Source of the DNA: Burkholderiaceae bacterium
Lineage (GTDB): Bacteria; Pseudomonadota; Gammaproteobacteria; Burkholderiales; Burkholderiaceae_C
Direction: 5' to 3'
Length of the DNA stretch: 64,000 bases
NCBI GenBank assembly: GCA_017856435.1
Contig: JAFMFB010000003.1
Location: forward strand, 27,234-91,233
In this document: positions 1 to 10,569 of the stretch, one piece after another
Position numbering within the stretch: the stretch's first letter is position 1
Layout: each line of letters begins with the position of its first letter
Position numbers and translations under genes: made by a program
Notes under the pieces: model-generated
What the model was told of the DNA's origin: nothing
What the model saw: only the letters and a program-made list of their open reading frames with translations
The model's database searches: none

Positions 1-2497
1 CCTCGTTTTTCACCGAGTCAAGTAACTGGCCAAACAACTCGAACGCCTCGCGCTTGTATTCCTGCTTGGGTTGCTTTTGTGCGTAGCCTCGCAAATGAAT
101 ACCTTGGCGTAAATAATCCAGCGCACTCAAATGCTCCCGCCAATGCGTGTCGATACTTTGCAGCAGCACCATACGTTCAAATTGCAGGAAGTTGGCCGCA
201 CCCACCTGTTCGACCTTTGCGGCGTATGACTTGTCGGCCAGTTCAACAACTTGTTCCAGGATATCCTCATCGTTGATATCACTGGCACTTTGCACCGCAG
301 CACTTATCGGGTGGTCGATCTGCCACTCATCATGCAAAACTTTTTCCAGGCCAGGCAGATCCCACTGCTCCTCGACCGACTCCAGGGGAACAAACTGGCG
401 AACAAGGTCTGTGAAAGAGCCTTGCCGCAAAGAAGTAATCTGGACCGACAGGTCTTCTGCATCCAGAATGGCATTGCGCTGTTGGTAAATCACCTTGCGC
501 TGGTCATTGGCCACGTCATCGTATTCCAGCAATTGCTTGCGGATATCAAAGTTTCTGGTTTCCACCTTGCGCTGGGCGCTTTCAATGCTTCTGGTGACAA
601 TACCCGCCTCGATCGCCTCGCCCTCAGGCATCTTCAGGCGGTCCATGATGGCGCGCACCCGCTCGCCGGCAAATATCCTCATCAAGGCATCATCTAGACT
701 AAGGTAGAAGCGGGAGGATCCTGGGTCCCCCTGACGACCTGAGCGACCGCGCAGCTGGTTGTCGATACGGCGGGACTCATGCCGCTCGGTGGCAATGATG
801 CGCAGCCCCCCAAGCGCCACCACCTTGTCATGATCTAGGTTCCATTGAGCGCGCAAATCAGCAATTTGCTTCTGCTTGGTATCCGCGTCAATGCTTTCTT
901 GGGCTTCAATGGCCTCGACCATTTTTTCAATATTGCCGCCCAGCACAATGTCCGTGCCACGGCCCGCCATGTTGGTGGCAATGGTGATCATGCCGGCACG
1001 CCCGGCCTGGGCAATGATCTCCGCTTCACGGGCATGCTGTTTGGCGTTGAGCACCTGATGCGGCAACTTTTCTTTTTCGAGAAGCTTGGCAATGATTTCA
1101 GAGTTTTCAATCGAGGTTGTACCGACCAACACTGGCTGGCCACGCTCATGGCAGGCGCGTATGTCGGCAATGGCTGCCTCGTATTTTTCACGGGTGGATT
1201 TGTACACCCGGTCCAACTGGTCCTCTCGTTTGCTGGCGCGGTTGGGTGGTATGACAACAGTCTCCAGGCCATATATCTCCTGGAATTCATAGGCTTCCGT
1301 ATCGGCGGTACCCGTCATGCCGGCCAGCTTTCCGTAAAGACGGAAGTAATTCTGGAAAGTAATGGATGCCAGGGTCTGATTTTCAGCCTGGATTGCCACC
1401 CCCTCCTTGGCCTCTACCGCCTGATGCAGCCCGTCGCTCCAACGACGGCCGGCCATCAACCGCCCAGTGAATTCGTCAACGATGACAATTTCCCCGTTTT
1501 GAACCACATAGTGTTGGTCCCGATGGTAGACATGATGCGCCCTCAAGCCCGCATAGAGGTGATGCATCAGTGTGATGTTAGAGGGATCGTACAAGCTGGC
1601 GCCTTCAGCCAGCAAACCGGCAGCACTGAGAATGGCTTCGGCATTTTCGTGACCCTGCTCAGTCAGAAATACCTGATGACTTTTTTCATCCAGTGTGAAG
1701 TCGCCTGGCTTGATCACACCTTCACCAGTTCGTGGGTCAGCCTCTCCCTCCTGGCGGGATAGTTTTGGCACGACCTTGTTGATGGCCTGATAAAGCGCTG
1801 TGTGATCTTCGGCCTGACCGCTGATGATCAAGGGCGTTCTTGCCTCGTCGATCAGGATCGAGTCAACTTCATCGACGATGGCATATTTGAGACCCCGCTG
1901 CACGCGATCGGTGACCTCATACACCATATTGTCACGCAGGTAATCAAAGCCAAATTCATTGTTGGTTCCGTAAGTGATATCTGCCTGATAAGCAGCTTGC
2001 TTGTCCTGGCGTTGCATCTGGGGCAGGTTGACACCCACGGTCAACCCCAGAAAGTTGTAGAGTTTGCCCATCCATTGAGCGTCTCGGTTGGCCAGGTAGT
2101 CATTCACGGTAACCACATGCACACCGCCACCGGCCAACGCGTTGAGGTAAACCGGCAAGGTAGCGGTCAAGGTCTTGCCCTCACCGGTTCTCATTTCAGC
2201 AATCTTGCCTTCATGCAGCGCCATGCCACCAACCAGCTGCACATCGAAGTGCCGCATCTTCATGACGCGTTTGGACGCCTCACGTACGACGGCAAATGCT
2301 TCGGGCAACAAGTCTTCAAGCGACTGGCCGTTGGCAATATGCTGACGAAACTCTGTGGTCTTGGCCTGTAAGGCCTCATCACTCAGCTGTTGATACTGAG
2401 GCTCCAAGGCATTGATGCGCTTGACAACGCCCTGGTATTGTTTGAGCAGCCGATCGTTACGGCTGCCAAATAACTTGGTAAGAAGATGGGTGACCAT
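1..2497 (-). CDS. secA: Preprotein translocase ATPase subunit SecA (3' end outside window)
   Basis: Minus-strand reading starting at 2497 gives [44 protein letters not shown]..., typical of the SecA N-terminus. The frame stays open to the window edge, so it is absent from the ORF track. Confidence 0.95.
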   Translation of the reverse strand, partial: MVTHLLTKLFGSRNDRLLKQYQGVVKRINALEPQYQQLSDEALQAKTTEFRQHIANGQSLEDLLPEAFAVVREASKRVMKMRHFDVQLVGGMALHEGKIAEMRTGEGKTLTATLPVYLNALAGGGVHVVTVNDYLANRDAQWMGKLYNFLGLTVGVNLPQMQRQDKQAAYQADITYGTNNEFGFDYLRDNMVYEVTDRVQRGLKYAIVDEVDSILIDEARTPLIISGQAEDHTALYQAINKVVPKLSRQEGEADPRTGEGVIKPGDFTLDEKSHQVFLTEQGHENAEAILSAAGLLAEGASLYDPSNITLMHHLYAGLRAHHVYHRDQHYVVQNGEIVIVDEFTGRLMAGRRWSDGLHQAVEAKEGVAIQAENQTLASITFQNYFRLYGKLAGMTGTADTEAYEFQEIYGLETVVIPPNRASKREDQLDRVYKSTREKYEAAIADIRACHERGQPVLVGTTSIENSEIIAKLLEKEKLPHQVLNAKQHAREAEIIAQAGRAGMITIATNMAGRGTDIVLGGNIEKMVEAIEAQESIDADTKQKQIADLRAQWNLDHDKVVALGGLRIIATERHESRRIDNQLRGRSGRQGDPGSSRFYLSLDDALMRIFAGERVRAIMDRLKMPEGEAIEAGIVTRSIESAQRKVETRNFDIRKQLLEYDDVANDQRKVIYQQRNAILDAEDLSVQITSLRQGSFTDLVRQFVPLESVEEQWDLPGLEKVLHDEWQIDHPISAAVQSASDINDEDILEQVVELADKSYAAKVEQVGAANFLQFERMVLLQSIDTHWREHLSALDYLRQGIHLRGYAQKQPKQEYKREAFELFGQLLDSVKNE

Positions 2498-2640
2498 GAG
2501 TGTTCCACCGACATGACGTACAAGAATTCAGTACGCTTACCGGTGCAGCCTTTTTTCGAATTTGACGGAAAGATTCTGTCTCAGCAAGCTGCATCGTCGC
2601 TACACAATGCAGGAGATCTGGAATAAACAAGGGGCCAATT

Positions 2641-3630
2641 TTACCTTTCGGCCAGACTGGTATCCGCGGGCGCTTGCTGGTCTTTCCTGGCAGTGCGCAA
2701 CTTCTTTGGCGGTGGCTGATTTTCACTGCTGGCTGCAAAAAGAAACTTCTTCGGGTTTTGAGGTACTTCATGGACACGCACCTCAAAATGCAGGTGGGGG
2801 CCCGTTGATCGCCCGGTGGTGCCGACATCGGCAATTTTTTGGCCCCGCTTGATCAGATCGCCTTTACGGACATACACCCTGGAGGCGTGACCATAGCGCG
2901 TCACCAGCCCTTTGCCATGGTCGATTTCGATCATGTTTCCATAATTTGGATGAAATTCCTGGGTGACCACAACACCGCCTGCCGCCGCCAGTATGGGGGT
3001 TCCGACATCGGCCTGGAAATCTACCCCTGAATGCAAGGCCATGGTCCCGGTGAAGGGGTCAATTCGCCAGCCAAAAGGGGAGCCAGGTTTGCCAAATTCA
3101 ATCGGAAGCTGGGTCGGGATTGTGAGGCTCTGCAATTTCTGCTCGAGCAAGCGGGATTCGATGACTGTCATCAAATTGTTGCGCTGATCGGTCTTCTGAT
3201 CCAGTTCAGTCAAGGTTTGCTGGAGTTCTTCAAGCGTCAGGCTTCTTCCCGGGATCAGTGCGCCCCCTTGTGCGGGTTTGGCACGGATTTCGGCAGGATC
3301 AAGACCGGCCAGGCTTGACACCCTCTCTCCCAAGGACTCAAGCTGCAGCAGCTTTGCCTGCATTTCCCCAAGCTGCTTAGCCAAAGCATCGACATTGTCT
3401 CGCGCGATTCGCTCTCGCTGGGCCATTTCGTCCTTGATCATTAACCGCATGATGGTGCTCACGACTGGCCAACCCTCGCGAGCCCCTTTTAAAAATACCC
3501 AGTGGTAAAGGCCGGCGGCTGTCAGCATCAGGGCGAGCGACAAAACCAGGCCCATCACAATCAGTCGAACACCGCTGAGATGAACCGCTCTGGATTTGGC
3601 TAGCCAAGCATCCGTAATAATCAGGTGCAC
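2641..3630 (-). CDS. M23 family metallopeptidase, membrane anchored
   Basis: ORF 329 aa with N-terminal TM segment and LytM/M23 motifs (GSPFGWRIDPFTG, HSGVDFQADVGTPILAAAGGVV, GHASRVYVRKGD, TGRSTGPHLHFEV). Confidence 0.9.
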   Translation of the reverse strand: MHLIITDAWLAKSRAVHLSGVRLIVMGLVLSLALMLTAAGLYHWVFLKGAREGWPVVSTIMRLMIKDEMAQRERIARDNVDALAKQLGEMQAKLLQLESLGERVSSLAGLDPAEIRAKPAQGGALIPGRSLTLEELQQTLTELDQKTDQRNNLMTVIESRLLEQKLQSLTIPTQLPIEFGKPGSPFGWRIDPFTGTMALHSGVDFQADVGTPILAAAGGVVVTQEFHPNYGNMIEIDHGKGLVTRYGHASRVYVRKGDLIKRGQKIADVGTTGRSTGPHLHFEVRVHEVPQNPKKFLFAASSENQPPPKKLRTARKDQQAPADTSLAER

Positions 3631-3655
3631 TTGATTCTCCTAAGTTCAATCTGCA

Positions 3656-3967
3656 ATGAGCCGCACACGACAGCCCCTAACCCTGCTGCAGGCAACGCAG
3701 GAGTCGCCCGTTCTTTCCCGCCTGTCAGACCTGGCCGGCGAGTCTCAGGCTCGCCTGAAATCCATTGAGCCCTTGCTGCCTGCAAGCTTATGGGGTGCTC
3801 TTAAACCCGGTCCGATTCAGGACGACAGCTGGTGCCTGATTGCCAGCAACAGTGCTGCTGCTGCAAAACTACGGCAATTTCTACCTGCACTTTGCAGCCA
3901 TTTGCGCAGCCATGGCTGGCAAGTTACGACCATCCGGATCAAGGTCCATGCCATTCAACAAAGCTGA
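3656..3967 (+). CDS. DciA-like (DUF721) protein
   Basis: 103 aa ORF. Size, composition and position next to M23-secA fit the DUF721/DciA family. Confidence 0.55.
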   Translation: MSRTRQPLTLLQATQESPVLSRLSDLAGESQARLKSIEPLLPASLWGALKPGPIQDDSWCLIASNSAAAAKLRQFLPALCSHLRSHGWQVTTIRIKVHAIQQS

Positions 3968-3990
3968 CCTGGCGTGTCCTGATCAGAAAG

Positions 3991-4066
3991 TGGTGCCGAT
4001 TGTCGGATTCGAACTGACGACCTACCGCTTACAAGGCGGGTGCTCTACCAACTGAGCTAAATCGGC
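3991..4066 (-). tRNA. tRNA-Thr (anticodon UGU), CCA encoded
   Basis: Reverse complement GCCGATTTAGCTCAGTTGGTAGAGCACCCGCCTTGTAAGCGGTAGGTCGTCAGTTCGAATCCGACAATCGGCACCA folds as a cloverleaf with a TGT anticodon. Confidence 0.97.
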
Positions 4067-4090
4067 TTAACAAGAGATGCCTCCGTGATT

Positions 4091-4585
4091 TTACTTCACA
4101 CGTTTGAGACTGGGTCGAGCATTTGAGCCTCCGGACTTGGGTGGTTCCGGGGAATGATCATTGTCTTGCTCTTCATTTTGAACTTCGGTGAGTGAAAGTT
4201 TGGTCAGCCCAGCCGACCCAACAGGGCTCAATACGGGTGGCTTGGCGGGGGACTTTCCTGGTTCATTGAGCGGAAACGCCATGCCCTGACCATTTTCACG
4301 CGCATAGATTGCCATCACCATTGATATTGGAACAATGACTTCACGGGCGACCCCGCCAAAACGGGCTTTGAACTCGATGAATTCGTTACCCAGGGACAGT
4401 GCGCTGGTGGCATCGGGGCTGATATTGAGCACAATTTCTTCATTACGGACAAATTCTCGCGGGACCTGTACGCTGTCATCCACCCTCACCGCGACATAGG
4501 GCGTCAAGCCATTGTCACAGCACCATTGGTGCAAAGCACGAATGAAATAAGGACGGGTGGAGCTTGTGTCTTGCTCGCTTGTCAT
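4091..4585 (-). CDS. sspB: ClpXP protease specificity-enhancing factor SspB
   Basis: 164 aa; RPYFIRALHQWCCDNGLTPYVAVRVDDSVQVPREFV; immediately downstream of sspA. Confidence 0.93.
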   Translation of the reverse strand: MTSEQDTSSTRPYFIRALHQWCCDNGLTPYVAVRVDDSVQVPREFVRNEEIVLNISPDATSALSLGNEFIEFKARFGGVAREVIVPISMVMAIYARENGQGMAFPLNEPGKSPAKPPVLSPVGSAGLTKLSLTEVQNEEQDNDHSPEPPKSGGSNARPSLKRVK

Positions 4586-4604
4586 AGCAAAAAACCAGGC
4601 TGTC

Positions 4605-5216
4605 TTACTTACGCATCACTTTTTCTGATGGCGTCAGCGCTTCGATATAGGCTGGGCGGGAAAAAATTCTTTCAGCATATTTCAGCAGCGGGGCTGCATT
4701 TTTGGATAGCTCGATGCCGTAGTAGTCCAGACGCCACAACAGGGGCGCAATCGCCACATCAAGCATGGAGAAATTTTCACCCAGCATGAATTTGTTCTTC
4801 AGGAAAACCGGCGCGAGTTGAATCAGACGGTCACGGATGTGAGCACGCGCCTTTTCCAGCACCTTTTCATTGCCCTTGGTGGCTCGGTTTTCCAAAATCG
4901 AAACATTGGTAAACAATTCTTTCTCAAAATTGAGCAGGAAGAGACGCACCCGAGCGCGGTCGACGGGATCTCCGGGCATCAACTGAGGATGGGGAAACCG
5001 TTCATCGATGTACTCATTGATGATGTTGGACTCATAAAGGATCAAGTCACGCTCAACCAGAATGGGTACCTGGCCATAAGGATTCATCACACTGATGTCC
5101 TCAGGCTTGTTGTAGAGATCGACATCTCTAATTTCAAAGTCCATCCCTTTTTCAAACAAAACAAAGCGGCATCGATGTGAAAAAGGGCAAGTCGTCCCCG
5201 AGTACAGCACCATCAT
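4605..5216 (-). CDS. sspA: Stringent starvation protein A (GST-like)
   Basis: 203 aa; MMVLYSGTTCPFSHRCRFVLFEKGMDFEIRDVDLYNKPEDISVMNPYGQVPILV. Confidence 0.93.
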   Translation of the reverse strand: MMVLYSGTTCPFSHRCRFVLFEKGMDFEIRDVDLYNKPEDISVMNPYGQVPILVERDLILYESNIINEYIDERFPHPQLMPGDPVDRARVRLFLLNFEKELFTNVSILENRATKGNEKVLEKARAHIRDRLIQLAPVFLKNKFMLGENFSMLDVAIAPLLWRLDYYGIELSKNAAPLLKYAERIFSRPAYIEALTPSEKVMRK

Positions 5217-5286
5217 GGCGGAAAGCTCCTAAAACAAAAAAACAAAGAGTGGGCCGCATTTTCGCAAACCCACCCTATAAAATGCA

Positions 5287-5313
5287 AATTTTGCACCGCA
5301 TTGGTGCAAAATT
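5287..5313 (-). terminator. Hairpin between petC and sspA; candidate terminator and/or sspA 5' element
   Basis: Perfect 11-bp inverted repeat AATTTTGCACC-GCATT-GGTGCAAAATT in the 110-bp intergenic region. Confidence 0.5.
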
Positions 5314-5326
5314 GACAATAAATTTA

Positions 5327-6082
5327 CTACTTGACGTCTTTCCAGTAGCTGGCGTTTAGCCTCCAGGCGAAGATACTGAAGATCAGCAGAAAGATCATAA
5401 CCCAGACACCTACCCGTACCCGGGTGTTTTGGGAGGGCTCACCCATCCACTGAAGAAAGTTCACAAGGTCACCGACCGCACGGTCATATTGAGCAGGACT
5501 CAGGGTGCCCGGGGTAATCTGCTCCCATCCCTTGAAAACATGTACCTCATGGCCATGTTCCTCTTTGGTTTCATAGACAGGGCGCCGCTGGCCCTGCAAT
5601 TCCCACAGGGCATGGGGCATGCCAACGCTAGGAAAGACCAGGTTGTTCCAGCCAGTTGCCTTGCTGTCATCAACGTGGAAGGTGCGCAGGAAGGTGTAGA
5701 GGTAATCAGCCCCGCTGCCTCCATGACCGGCACGTGAGCGAGCGATCACCGTCAAATCGGGGGGGTTGGCACCAAACCAGCCCTTGGCCTCTTTAGGGTT
5801 GATGGAGGACTTCATGGTTTCACCCACCTTGTCGGTGGTAAACAGCAAGTTGTCCTTGATCTGCTGATTCGTCAGGCCAATGTCCTGCAAGCGGTTGTAG
5901 CGCATGTAGGCCGCAGAATGGCAATTCAGACAGTAGTTAACAAACAACTTGGCACCGCTTTGCAGCGATGTCATATCACTGGTATTGACGGGCGCCTTGT
6001 CCCAGGGAGTCTCTGAGCCCGATGCGTGAGCACCACCGAGTAGGCTGAACGAGAGGATGAAACCAAGAATCAGTTGCTTCAT
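5327..6082 (-). CDS. petC: Ubiquinol-cytochrome c reductase cytochrome c1
   Basis: 251 aa with signal peptide, haem motif CLNCHSAAYMRYNRL and C-terminal TM anchor. Confidence 0.95.
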   Translation of the reverse strand: MKQLILGFILSFSLLGGAHASGSETPWDKAPVNTSDMTSLQSGAKLFVNYCLNCHSAAYMRYNRLQDIGLTNQQIKDNLLFTTDKVGETMKSSINPKEAKGWFGANPPDLTVIARSRAGHGGSGADYLYTFLRTFHVDDSKATGWNNLVFPSVGMPHALWELQGQRRPVYETKEEHGHEVHVFKGWEQITPGTLSPAQYDRAVGDLVNFLQWMGEPSQNTRVRVGVWVMIFLLIFSIFAWRLNASYWKDVK

Positions 6083-6099
6083 TTGTTATGGTCTCCGGC

Positions 6100-7512
6100 T
6101 CAATGGGCTGAAAAGTTCACGCGGCTGGGCACGGGTTTGGCTTGCCCCAAATGACTCCACCAAGGCATCAGCAGGAAGAATCCAAAGTAGAACAGGGTCC
6201 CCACCTGAGACACCCGCTCGCCCACTGGCGAGGGAGGCTGCACTCCCAGGTAAGCCAGAATCACAAAATTGATCACAAAGATGCCGTAGACATATTTGTG
6301 CCAGTCAGGACGATAACGAATCGATTTGACCGGACTGTTATCCAGCCAGGGCAGGAAAAACAGGATGATCACGGCACCACCCATGACCATCACGCCCCAG
6401 AACTTGGCGTCAATCGCAAGCATCATGGCCACAGCAATCACCGTTGCACCTATCACAGCGCTGCGAAACAAGGTGGATTTGCATTTGGCCACGCCCAGCA
6501 GAGCTCCAAGCACCGTACATCCGATTAGGACATACATCATTTCACTGGTAATAGCCCGCAACATTGAATAGAAAGGGGTGAAATACCAGACGGGCGCAAT
6601 GTGCGCAGGAGTCTTGAGGGGATCAGCCGGGATGAAGTTGTTGTATTCCAGGAAGTAGCCACCAAACTCGGGCGCGAAGAAGACGATGGCAGAAAACACC
6701 AGCAAAAAGACGCTGACGGCAAAAATGTCGTGCACCGTGTAGTAGGGATGGAAGGGCACGCCATCGGCTGGCGCCGTGGCAGACCAGGCATTGCCCTTGG
6801 GGCCAGACTTGATTTCCACACCGTCCGGATTATTGGAGCCGACATCATGCAAAGCCAACAAGTGGGCAACTACTAGGCCCAGCAGCACCAGCGGAACGGC
6901 AATAACATGGAAGCTGAAGAAGCGGTTCAAGGTGGCGTCGCCCACCACATAGTCACCGCGAATCAGCAGTGCCAGGTCCGGACCAATAAAAGGAATGGCT
7001 GAGAACAGATTGACAATCACCTGGGCCCCCCAATACGACATCTGCCCCCAGGGCAACAGGTAGCCCATGAAGGCCTCGGCCATCAGGATCAAGAAGATGG
7101 CGCAACCAAAAATCCAGACCAATTCACGCGGCTTGCGATAACTGCCGTACATCAGGCCACGGAACATATGCAGGTAGACCACCACAAAAAATGCCGAGGC
7201 GCCAGTCGAATGCATGTAACGGATCAGCCAACCCCAGGGAACATCCCGCATGATGTATTCCACCGAGGCAAAGGCAAGGGCTGCGTCCGGCTTGTAATGC
7301 ATGACGAGGAAGATACCCGTCACGATCTGGATGACCAGGACCAGCATGGCCAGTGAGCCAAAGATGTACCAGAAATTGAAGTTCTTGGGTGCAAAGTATT
7401 CCGCCATGTGAACGCGGTAAGCGTCAAACATGGTTGGGAACCGGTTCTCGAACCAGTTGGTCAACTTGGCGCCAGCGGGCGCGTCAGCGGGTAATTCCTT
7501 GAATTCAGCCAT
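6100..7512 (-). CDS. petB: Cytochrome b of the bc1 complex
   Basis: ORF 6100..7527; likely start MAEFKEL at 7512. GYLLPWGQMSYWGAQVI and PEWY-like region typical of cytochrome b. Confidence 0.96.
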   Translation of the reverse strand: MAEFKELPADAPAGAKLTNWFENRFPTMFDAYRVHMAEYFAPKNFNFWYIFGSLAMLVLVIQIVTGIFLVMHYKPDAALAFASVEYIMRDVPWGWLIRYMHSTGASAFFVVVYLHMFRGLMYGSYRKPRELVWIFGCAIFLILMAEAFMGYLLPWGQMSYWGAQVIVNLFSAIPFIGPDLALLIRGDYVVGDATLNRFFSFHVIAVPLVLLGLVVAHLLALHDVGSNNPDGVEIKSGPKGNAWSATAPADGVPFHPYYTVHDIFAVSVFLLVFSAIVFFAPEFGGYFLEYNNFIPADPLKTPAHIAPVWYFTPFYSMLRAITSEMMYVLIGCTVLGALLGVAKCKSTLFRSAVIGATVIAVAMMLAIDAKFWGVMVMGGAVIILFFLPWLDNSPVKSIRYRPDWHKYVYGIFVINFVILAYLGVQPPSPVGERVSQVGTLFYFGFFLLMPWWSHLGQAKPVPSRVNFSAH

Positions 7513-7523
7513 GTTGATCGTCC

Positions 7524-8138
7524 TCAAGCCTTCTTGTCTTCACCGATGAGCAATTTGCTATCGGACAGGTACATATGCGGGGGCACTTCCAAATTGTCGG
7601 GCGCAGGTTTGTTTTTGAATACTCGCCCAGCCATATCAAAGGTAGAACCGTGGCACGGGCAAAGAAATCCGCCCAGCCAGTCATCCGGCAAAGACGGTTG
7701 TGCACCTGACTGGAACTTGTCAGTTGGAGAGCACCCCAGATGAGAGCAGATACCCACCGCCACAAGCACATCCTCCTTGATGGAACGATACTGATTGCGG
7801 GCATATTCGGGAGTCAGTTCCGAGGGGTTACGCTTGGACTCGGGATCAGCGAGCTGGGACTCGGTCTTTTTCAGGCTTTCGAGCTGCTCAGGGGTACGCT
7901 TGATGATCCAGACTGGCTTGCCACGCCATTCGACTGTCAGCTTTTCTCCGGGCTTGAGGCCGGCAATATCCACCTCGACGGCGGCGCCGGCAGCCTTGGC
8001 CTTTTCGGAAGGCTGAAAATTGCTCACAAACGGTATGGCTGCAGCCACACCACCAACAGTTCCGGCACAGCCTGTGGCAATCAGCCACGTGCGCTTGCTG
8101 GCGTCAACCTCGCCCTTATCTTTAAGCGTTTCGCTCAT
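7524..8138 (-). CDS. petA: Ubiquinol-cytochrome c reductase Rieske iron-sulfur subunit
   Basis: Rieske motifs CSHLGCSP and CPCHGSTFD. Start trimmed to MSETLKDKG at 8138. Confidence 0.95.
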   Translation of the reverse strand: MSETLKDKGEVDASKRTWLIATGCAGTVGGVAAAIPFVSNFQPSEKAKAAGAAVEVDIAGLKPGEKLTVEWRGKPVWIIKRTPEQLESLKKTESQLADPESKRNPSELTPEYARNQYRSIKEDVLVAVGICSHLGCSPTDKFQSGAQPSLPDDWLGGFLCPCHGSTFDMAGRVFKNKPAPDNLEVPPHMYLSDSKLLIGEDKKA

Positions 8139-8306
8139 GAAAACCCTCATTACATGCTGCGGGATTAGTCGGCTTGTCAAACCGGCATTTAAAGGCGTGA
8201 TTGTAAACGGCTCGAACCAGTAAAAACTGGCCCCTGATCCCAATTGTTGGAACTGCTGAATCGTCCGAGAATGGAGACTCCAACATTTAACTCAAGGAGT
8301 CATTCC

Positions 8307-8735
8307 ATGGGCATGCTGCAGGAATTTAAAAGCTTTGCGGTCAGGGGCAATGTGATCGACTTGGCAGTGGGCGTGATTATTGGTGGCGCCTTCGGAAAAA
8401 TCGTGGAGTCGGTGGTGGGTGACCTGATCATGCCGCTACTAGGCTCGATCGTTGGAAAATTGGATTTTTCAAATCTCTTTCTGGTTCTTGGCGATATTCC
8501 AGCGGGTGTGCCTCTAACCCTGGATGCACTGAAAAAGGCTGGTGTGCCGGTTTTTGCATACGGCAGCTTTATTACCGTGGCTGTGAACTTCACGATCCTT
8601 GCGTTCATCATCTTTCTGATGGTCAAGCAGATCAACCGACTCAAGCGCGAAACGCCCGCTGCGCCTGAAATGCCAGCCGCCACCCCGGAAGACATTCTTC
8701 TTCTACGAGAAATTCGTGACAGCTTGAAAAAATAA
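8307..8735 (+). CDS. mscL: Large-conductance mechanosensitive channel MscL
   Basis: [43 protein letters not shown] Shine-Dalgarno 7 nt upstream of ATG 8307. Confidence 0.96.
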   Translation: MGMLQEFKSFAVRGNVIDLAVGVIIGGAFGKIVESVVGDLIMPLLGSIVGKLDFSNLFLVLGDIPAGVPLTLDALKKAGVPVFAYGSFITVAVNFTILAFIIFLMVKQINRLKRETPAAPEMPAATPEDILLLREIRDSLKK

Positions 8736-8755
8736 GGATTGAAGGACCGCTGAGC

Positions 8756-9799
8756 TCATTGGCCGGACAGTGCCCGTGCCATCGCAATAGCCCTTTTCAG
8801 GCTTGACGCATCGGCTCGGCCAGTACCAGCAATATCAAACGCTGTTCCGTGGTCTGGACTGGTGCGCACCAAGGGCAGCCCCAAGGTAACGTTGATGCCA
8901 TGCTCAACTCCCAGGTATTTCACCGGAATTAGCGCCTGATCGTGGTACATCGCCACCACCACATCAAACTCGCCTGCCCGGTCGGGCCTGGATCGCGCCC
9001 GCATGAACACCGTATCCGGCGCATGTGGTCCGCTGACCGTCATTCCCTCAACCCTGGCCAGGTTGATGGCCGGGACGATGACATCAATTTCCTCGCGCCC
9101 AAACAACCCCCCCTCACCCGCATGCGGATTGAGTCCCGCCACGGCGATCCGAGGTTGTCGCCCCAGCATGGTCTGAAGTGCCGCGTTGGCAATTCGCAAG
9201 GTCTGCAACACATGGTCGATCGTTACCGCCTCAATCGCTTCGCGCAGGGACATATGAATACTGACCAGCACTGTGCGCAATTCATCATTGGCCAACATCA
9301 TGCGAACCGGCATTTCCGATACCGAAACGCCTAGATGGTCGGCAGCCTCAGCTTGCAATAGTTCGGTGTGGCCTGGAAAACGGTCATAGGGTGAACCCGC
9401 AGCCGACAAGGCCTCCTTGTGCAAAGGGGCCGTAACCAATGCAGCGATTTCGCCGTGCAAGGCAGCGTTGGCAGCCCAGACCACGCACTGGCCCGCGGCT
9501 TGCCCCGCTTGCGCACTGATACGGCCAAATGGCGCGGGTTCACAGGGCTCGCACACATTCATGAGAGGCAGGCACCCGGGCGGGACCTCCATTGCTTCCG
9601 ACACTCGCTCAAGGATTGCCAGCGGCATCTCCGGCAGGCCCGGGCCGGACAAGAGCTTTGCAGCCCGTCGCAAAACCGACTCGGCGCCAACAATAAAACA
9701 GCCTCGGGTCAGTTGGGGGTCCTCGCGGAATGCCTTGACAATGATTTCCGGCCCGATGCCAGCGGCGTCGCCCTGCGTGATGGCAATCGGTCGAGTCAT
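8756..9799 (-). CDS. pdxA: 4-hydroxythreonine-4-phosphate dehydrogenase PdxA
   Basis: 347 aa; ITQGDAAGIGPEII, YHDQALIPVKYLG, VRTSPDHGTAFDIAGTG. Confidence 0.95.
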   Translation of the reverse strand: MTRPIAITQGDAAGIGPEIIVKAFREDPQLTRGCFIVGAESVLRRAAKLLSGPGLPEMPLAILERVSEAMEVPPGCLPLMNVCEPCEPAPFGRISAQAGQAAGQCVVWAANAALHGEIAALVTAPLHKEALSAAGSPYDRFPGHTELLQAEAADHLGVSVSEMPVRMMLANDELRTVLVSIHMSLREAIEAVTIDHVLQTLRIANAALQTMLGRQPRIAVAGLNPHAGEGGLFGREEIDVIVPAINLARVEGMTVSGPHAPDTVFMRARSRPDRAGEFDVVVAMYHDQALIPVKYLGVEHGINVTLGLPLVRTSPDHGTAFDIAGTGRADASSLKRAIAMARALSGQ

Positions 9800-10569
9800 G
9801 CCGGATTATCGATATCGATAAATTCGTGTTCCAACCCAAACCGTGCGGCCATATGTGCCGCCACAGCGGGTGCCCCGAAGCGTTCGCTGGCATGATGACC
9901 GCAGGCAATGTAGGCAACCCCGCACTCGCGAGCATAATGCGCCTGCGGTTCGGAGATTTCGCCTGTCAAAAAGGCGTCTGCGCCAACTGCAATTGCAGAT
10001 TCGAAATAGGATTGGGCGCCACCCGTGCACCAGGCTATGCGCCGCAATGGCCGTTTCATGTCGTGTGCAGCCACCGACAAAGCTGTTCGCCCAAGCCGAG
10101 CCGTCACATAATCAGCCAATTGAGCTGCATTGTCAAAAGCCGCACCATCCTGTCGCTCACCAAGAAAGCCCAGATTCTGCTCGCCAAATCGACTCAGGGT
10201 TCTTAACGCCAGCCGGGCAGCCAGTTGCGCGTTGTTTCCAAATTGGGGATGGCCGTCCAGGGGTAAGTGGTAGGCAATCAGGTTCACATCATTGGCCAGC
10301 AGCAATCCAAGCCGCTGCCTCAACCAGCCCGTCACCCGGCCATCCTGCCCGCGCCAGAACAAGCCATGGTGAACAAAAATCGTGTCAGCCTCAGCCGCTA
10401 TGGCGGCCTCGATCAGTGCCCTGCTGGCAGTGACGCCTGAGACGATTTTTCTAAGCTGCGGTCGCCCCTCGACCTGCAGCCCGTTAGGGCCGTAGTCACG
10501 ATAAAGCCCGGGCTCGAGCAGTTCATCCAAAGCCGAAATCAGTTGATGTCGATCGATCATGCCACTCAT
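9796..10569 (-). CDS. Nif3-like dinuclear metal center hexameric protein
   Basis: 257 aa; YGPNGLQVEG, FVHHGLFW, GEISEPQAHYARECGVAYIACGHHASERFG. Confidence 0.92.
   Translation of the reverse strand: MSGMIDRHQLISALDELLEPGLYRDYGPNGLQVEGRPQLRKIVSGVTASRALIEAAIAAEADTIFVHHGLFWRGQDGRVTGWLRQRLGLLLANDVNLIAYHLPLDGHPQFGNNAQLAARLALRTLSRFGEQNLGFLGERQDGAAFDNAAQLADYVTARLGRTALSVAAHDMKRPLRRIAWCTGGAQSYFESAIAVGADAFLTGEISEPQAHYARECGVAYIACGHHASERFGAPAVAAHMAARFGLEHEFIDIDNPA

Noticed and set aside
845-1762. 305-aa plus-strand ORF, plus 1802..2371 and 251..697
   Set aside because: All lie antisense to secA, which is missing from the track only because its stop is outside the window.
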